This document shows, one piece after another, positions 61,085 through 64,000 of a DNA stretch of 64,000 nucleotides (positions within the stretch are counted from its first letter, which is position 1; each line of letters starts with the position of its first letter). The position numbers and the translations under genes are program-made. The notes beneath the pieces were generated by a model that saw only the letters and a list, made by a program, of their open reading frames with translations, made no database searches and was not told the DNA's origin. This DNA comes from Phycisphaerae bacterium (GTDB lineage Bacteria; Planctomycetota; Phycisphaerae; UBA1845; CAIVHJ01), in contig JAJVHX010000011.1 of assembly GCA_022072405.1 (NCBI GenBank), positions 62,001 through 126,000 on the forward strand, read 5' to 3'.

Positions 61085-62200
61085 ATGGCAGACGAGCTAT
61101 ATGAATATGGCGTATTGATTATCGAGCCGGACCCGACGTTGCGGCAGCAGCTGGCTGAGCAACTGCAGTGCGGCGGCTGGTCCGGTCGGCGGCTGCATGG
61201 TGCGGCGGATCTTCAACAAGGCTGGGAACTATTGCGGCAACAATCGATCGACGTGGTGCTGATCAATCCGCAGCAGTCCGACAGCAGCGGCTTGCATACT
61301 ATTCAGCAATTCCGACTCGTTGATGAAAAAACTCCATTGGTGGTGCTCGATCCTGAGGGAACCGCATCGCAGGAGCTGACGCTGCTGGCAGCAGGGGCCC
61401 AGGAGTGTATTGCTCGGCAGTATACCACTGAGCAAACGCTCAACGATTCAGTTCTCCGGGCGATTCAGCGCGGTGTGGCTTGGCGTAATAATCTCCGCCA
61501 GGAATATCTGCAGAATAAAGTCCTCAGCCAGCGGCAGCAGCTTCTGGTCGAGCAGCGCGATTGCTGGCGGGAGCGCGTGCGTCGAACCTTAGAGCAGGCC
61601 CAGGGTCTGCAACACACACTCGAACAGGCCCGCCGGCAGGAAGCAACTGAAAACGAAACACACCAACGCGAACTGACCCAGTTAATAAAACAGTTGCAGA
61701 ATACCGTGCAGGAACGCGACTCCCTGCGACAGGAACTACAACAACAGAAATCGGTATGGGTAATCCAGCAACAGGAACTTGAGCAGCAACTAGGTCGCCA
61801 GCAGCAGGAACTGACGCGCCAAGTGGCGCAGGTTGCACAATTGGAACAGGATCGGCGGGTGGTTCGGCAGCAATTGGAGCTGGAGCAGGAGCGTTCAGCG
61901 TTATTGTTGCAGGAAATGGGGGAGATGGCCCGGCAGCAGTCGGAACTGGTGGTTCTGCTGGAGGAATGGCGCGGGCAGGTGCAGAAACTCTGTCCGTCGG
62001 GTCTGACGACCATCATCCAGCAGTGTCGGGAACATCGTCAGGATTTTGCGCGCTTCGTGAGTGAATCGCCGGAAGGACGATCGCTACCACTTCTGTTGAG
62101 TGGTTTGCTGCAACAGTGGCACAGGCAGCATCAGGCATTAACCGCCACGCTGGATCAGGCTTCGCTTTTTTCCGGGGTGACGAAGCGGTCTCCCGGCTGA
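61085..62200 (+). CDS. Degenerate receiver domain with long Gln-rich coiled coil
   Basis: A 371-residue protein. Residues 1-130 follow a response-regulator receiver (VLIIEPDPTLRQQL with acidic E14/D16; DVVLINPQQSDSSGLHTI; PLVVLDP; AGAQECIA), but the phospho-acceptor aspartate is Asn61, and the usual Thr/Ser and Lys sites are not recognisable. Residues about 145-300 form a long coiled coil dense in Gln/Glu/Arg/Leu (RQQLLVEQRDCWRERVRRTLEQ...). The last 70 residues are helical. No DNA-binding or enzymatic output domain is seen. It may scaffold or bind rather than switch. A GGGCCA/TGGCCC hairpin (61050-61080) ends 4 bases before the ATG and could mask initiation. The last 46 bases overlap fmt antisense. 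Confidence 0.75.
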   Translation: MADELYEYGVLIIEPDPTLRQQLAEQLQCGGWSGRRLHGAADLQQGWELLRQQSIDVVLINPQQSDSSGLHTIQQFRLVDEKTPLVVLDPEGTASQELTLLAAGAQECIARQYTTEQTLNDSVLRAIQRGVAWRNNLRQEYLQNKVLSQRQQLLVEQRDCWRERVRRTLEQAQGLQHTLEQARRQEATENETHQRELTQLIKQLQNTVQERDSLRQELQQQKSVWVIQQQELEQQLGRQQQELTRQVAQVAQLEQDRRVVRQQLELEQERSALLLQEMGEMARQQSELVVLLEEWRGQVQKLCPSGLTTIIQQCREHRQDFARFVSESPEGRSLPLLLSGLLQQWHRQHQALTATLDQASLFSGVTKRSPG

Positions 62201-63114
62201 ACATGACGACCATTGACGAATTCCGGCCAGGTCATCAATTGTCCGCCCGCCGGCTGCACTTCCAGAATTTCCAGCATACCCTCACCGGTGGCTACCAGCA
62301 TCCGTTCATCAATGGTGCCCGGCGGCGAGTTCACAGCAACCCCCTCTGACTCCCGCGCCCGGCAGATCAGTACGTCCAGACTCCGTTGACCGTTCGCGGA
62401 GACGAACTGGCTATGCGCCGCAGGCCATTCCCACAAGCCACAGATCAGCCAGCCCAGTTGCTCGGCGGACATCGAAAAATCTATCAGACCGTCACTCTTG
62501 CGCAATTTTGGGGCGCGGGTGGCTTGGGACTCATCCTGTATTGTGCCCGGGGGGCAGGAATGCTGCTGGTAAAGCGCCAACGCCCCGTTCATGGCATCGA
62601 CCGCTATGGCCGCGAGGCGATCGTGCAGTTCACTCGTGGTTTCATCTTCTTTGATAAATGTCCAGCGCTGCGACAGGGTCGGCCCGGCATCCATCCGCTC
62701 ATTCAAGCGAAAAACCGTTACGCCGGTGCGTTCATCGCCGTTGATAATCGCCCAGTGAATCGGCGCCGCGCCGCGATACTGCGGCAGCAGCGAGGCATGA
62801 GCATTGAGGCATCCACCCGGAAAGCTCTGCAGCAATGCGGGGCCGATTTTTTGGCCGAAAGCGATCACCACGGCGAGATCCGCCCGCAGACTCAATAATT
62901 CGTTGACGAAATCGGGTTGGTTGACATCATCCGCGGTGCTGACGTCCAACTTCAGTTCCATACCCCACGATTTGACCGGCGTGGCCGTGAGTTGTTGCCG
63001 CCGGCCGCTGGGGCGATCAGGCTGGCTGACCACGCGGACGACCTCCTGCTTATCAGCGAGATGTCGCAGGGTGGGTACCGCAAATTCACCGGAACCAAAG
63101 AAGATGATCCGCAT
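62155..63114 (-). CDS. fmt: Methionyl-tRNA formyltransferase
   Basis: A 319-residue enzyme that formylates initiator Met-tRNA using 10-formyl-THF. The N-terminal formyltransferase domain has IIFFGSGEFAVPTLRHLAD, LAVVIAFGQKIGPALLQSFPGGCLNAHASLLPQYRGAAPIHWAIINGDERTGVTVF with the Asn-His-Asp site region (NAHASLLP, and D in MDAGPTL). The C-terminal OB-like tRNA-binding domain (QLGWLICGLWEWPAAHS) follows. It is transcribed with def, 9 bases downstream of it, the usual def-fmt pair. Its 3' end overlaps the pseudo-receiver gene. Confidence 0.96.
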   Translation of the reverse strand: MRIIFFGSGEFAVPTLRHLADKQEVVRVVSQPDRPSGRRQQLTATPVKSWGMELKLDVSTADDVNQPDFVNELLSLRADLAVVIAFGQKIGPALLQSFPGGCLNAHASLLPQYRGAAPIHWAIINGDERTGVTVFRLNERMDAGPTLSQRWTFIKEDETTSELHDRLAAIAVDAMNGALALYQQHSCPPGTIQDESQATRAPKLRKSDGLIDFSMSAEQLGWLICGLWEWPAAHSQFVSANGQRSLDVLICRARESEGVAVNSPPGTIDERMLVATGEGMLEILEVQPAGGQLMTWPEFVNGRHVQPGDRFVTPEKSEA

Positions 63115-63123
63115 GGTCGGGGA

Positions 63124-63645
63124 TTAACCTTTGAAGATCGATTCCAGGTGGGTCATCGCCGGCAGATTCTGCTTCCGGCTAGCCTCATCCATATAGTCAA
63201 GTATCAGTCGGCCATGAAGATGATCATGCTCATGCTGCCAGATGCGACTGAGCAATTCCTCACCCTGACGCTGCCAACTCTTACCATCACTATCCTGTGC
63301 GGTGACTCGGCAGCTGAAAGCCCGCGTCACCTTGACGAGTACCTGCGGGATACTCAGGCAACCTTCATCACCGCTGATTTCTCCTTGCAGCTGGTCCAGC
63401 TGAGGGTTCAGCAGGATCAGATCATCGGCTGGCTCGCCCGTATGATTGCAGACGAAAATGCGCTGCATGACACCCACCTGCGGACCAGCCAGACCGACTC
63501 CGTGAGCGGCTTTCATGATCTCCAGCATCCGCATCCCGATTTCCTGCCAGTGCGGACCGAAATCCGTGATCGGGCTGCAGACCTGGCGCAACCGGCGATC
63601 TGGGTAAAACACCATGCGTAATTGAGAAGCCTGCACCGCAGCCAT
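63124..63645 (-). CDS. def: Peptide deformylase
   Basis: A 173-residue metalloenzyme that removes the N-formyl group from nascent proteins. The three motifs are complete: GVGLAGPQVG (motif 1), DEGCLSIPQ (motif 2, metal-binding Cys) and QHEHDHLHG (motif 3, two metal-binding His and the catalytic Glu). Length is normal. Upstream of fmt in the same direction. The start may be 63645 or the ATG 30 bases further in (MVFYPDRRL), which would look more standard. Confidence 0.96.
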   Translation of the reverse strand: MAAVQASQLRMVFYPDRRLRQVCSPITDFGPHWQEIGMRMLEIMKAAHGVGLAGPQVGVMQRIFVCNHTGEPADDLILLNPQLDQLQGEISGDEGCLSIPQVLVKVTRAFSCRVTAQDSDGKSWQRQGEELLSRIWQHEHDHLHGRLILDYMDEASRKQNLPAMTHLESIFKG

Positions 63646-63734
63646 TCATTATTCCCATAAGTGCACCATCGCCGGCGATGCCTACAATCCTCTCCTCACC
63701 GCCCGTGAATATTTGGGCCATTTTAGTCGGATAT

Positions 63735-63795
63735 CCAGCCATTTACCACCCGTGATTTGGGCCCCGGCTCCGGTGTTACACCGGGTAACGGCTGG
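63735..63795 (+). promoter_or_regulatory. Structured leader region upstream of rpmI
   Basis: A perfect palindrome CCGGTGT-T-ACACCGG (63770-63784) lies beside a longer pairing of CCAGCC...TACC (63735-63747) with GGTA...GGCTGG (63784-63795). Together they suggest a folded mRNA leader, as expected for autoregulated ribosomal-protein operons. No riboswitch class is recognised. Confidence 0.4.
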
Positions 63796-63869
63796 GTTCT
63801 TGCAATTTTCAGATAACTAATTATGATGAGGAATTCAAAATCATGGGTATCTTTAAGGATGGTGACGCT

Positions 63870-64000
63870 ATGCCCCGAGTGACACAGAAAACGCATAAAG
63901 GATTGGCCAAACGGGTCAAAGTCACCGCCAACCGCAAAGTAAAACGTCATGGTCTGGGCGGCGGCCACCTGATGAGTGTGAAAAGCGGTAATCGCCGTCG
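63870..64000 (+). CDS. rpmI: 50S ribosomal protein L35, C-terminus cut by window edge
   Basis: The first 43 codons read as L35: a short start (MPRVTQ), then KTHKGLAKRVKVTANRKVKRHGLGGGHLM and SGNRRR, matching the family pattern K-T-x-K-(G/S)-x-x-K-R-F/V-K-V-T followed by a basic region and GxxHL. AAGGA lies 10 bases upstream of ATG 63870; an in-frame ATG at 63843 with its own SD would add nine residues that the family lacks. It is normally followed by rplT and preceded by infC. No infC is present upstream; def is divergent. Confidence 0.88.
   Translation, partial: MPRVTQKTHKGLAKRVKVTANRKVKRHGLGGGHLMSVKSGNRR

Noticed and set aside
1..64000. CRISPR arrays, rRNA genes, prophage or integrase genes
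   Set aside because: No regularly spaced repeats, no rRNA-like sequence and no phage or integrase protein was seen.

Overview
The window is moderately G+C-rich bacterial chromosome with tightly packed genes. I read it as a Gram-negative member of the PVC superphylum, most likely Planctomycetota and perhaps class Phycisphaerae. The supporting traits are a complete outer-membrane set (BamA, OmpH/Skp, LpxD, an LpxC-FabZ fusion, LpxA), a GlmU reduced to its uridylyltransferase domain, two membrane-linked SurA/PpiD-like chaperones, a secreted multidomain glycosidase, and tRNA genes without encoded CCA. The class assignment is inference; no rRNA is present.

Layout. 1-16 kb is housekeeping: a truncated UvrD/PcrA helicase, an MBL-fold hydrolase, topA, a PpiD-like chaperone, an orphan GroES-like gene, rimO-pgsA-uppP, an LD-carboxypeptidase homologue that has lost its nucleophile, a TlpA-like lipoprotein, typA, hpf and an RluA-type pseudouridine synthase. 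16-22.7 kb holds an MsrB-MsrA fusion and a MacAB-like export system (ATPase, two FtsX-type permeases, adaptor) interrupted by an aquaporin and by two copies of a short inverted-repeat element. 22.8-31.2 kb is a self-contained phosphotransferase system (EIIC, EIIB and an HPr-EI-EIIA fusion) followed by a secreted 1449-residue GH38 alpha-mannosidase. 31.4-39.2 kb has tRNA-Thr, a conserved-looking unknown protein, a BFD-type ferredoxin, an M20 dipeptidase, mfd and a PPIC lipoprotein.

39.2-46.8 kb is one leftward envelope operon, bamA-ompH-lpxD-lpxC/fabZ-lpxA-Gfo/Idh oxidoreductase, driven by a promoter spanned by an 8-bp inverted repeat. 46.8-53.2 kb is a second leftward run: tRNA-Gln, glmU(N), prs, rplY, pth, rpsF, ssb, rplI, dnaB. 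53.6-57.7 kb is a leftward metal-uptake cluster: a His/Cys-rich exported protein, a coiled-coil porin, a ZnuA-like binding protein, a tiny lipoprotein-like protein and a ZnuB-like permease, with no ABC ATPase. The right end carries an FHA protein, asnB-GNAT, a degenerate receiver/coiled-coil protein, def-fmt and the start of rpmI.

The most unusual points are: the 90-bp inverted-repeat element with an 8-bp flanking duplication, whose terminal stem changes in a compensatory way between copies; the one-protein PTS phosphorelay coupled to a secreted mannosidase; the ATPase-less metal-uptake cluster; the LD-carboxypeptidase pseudoenzyme; and the pseudo-receiver protein. All calls are from reading the sequence; no database search was run.
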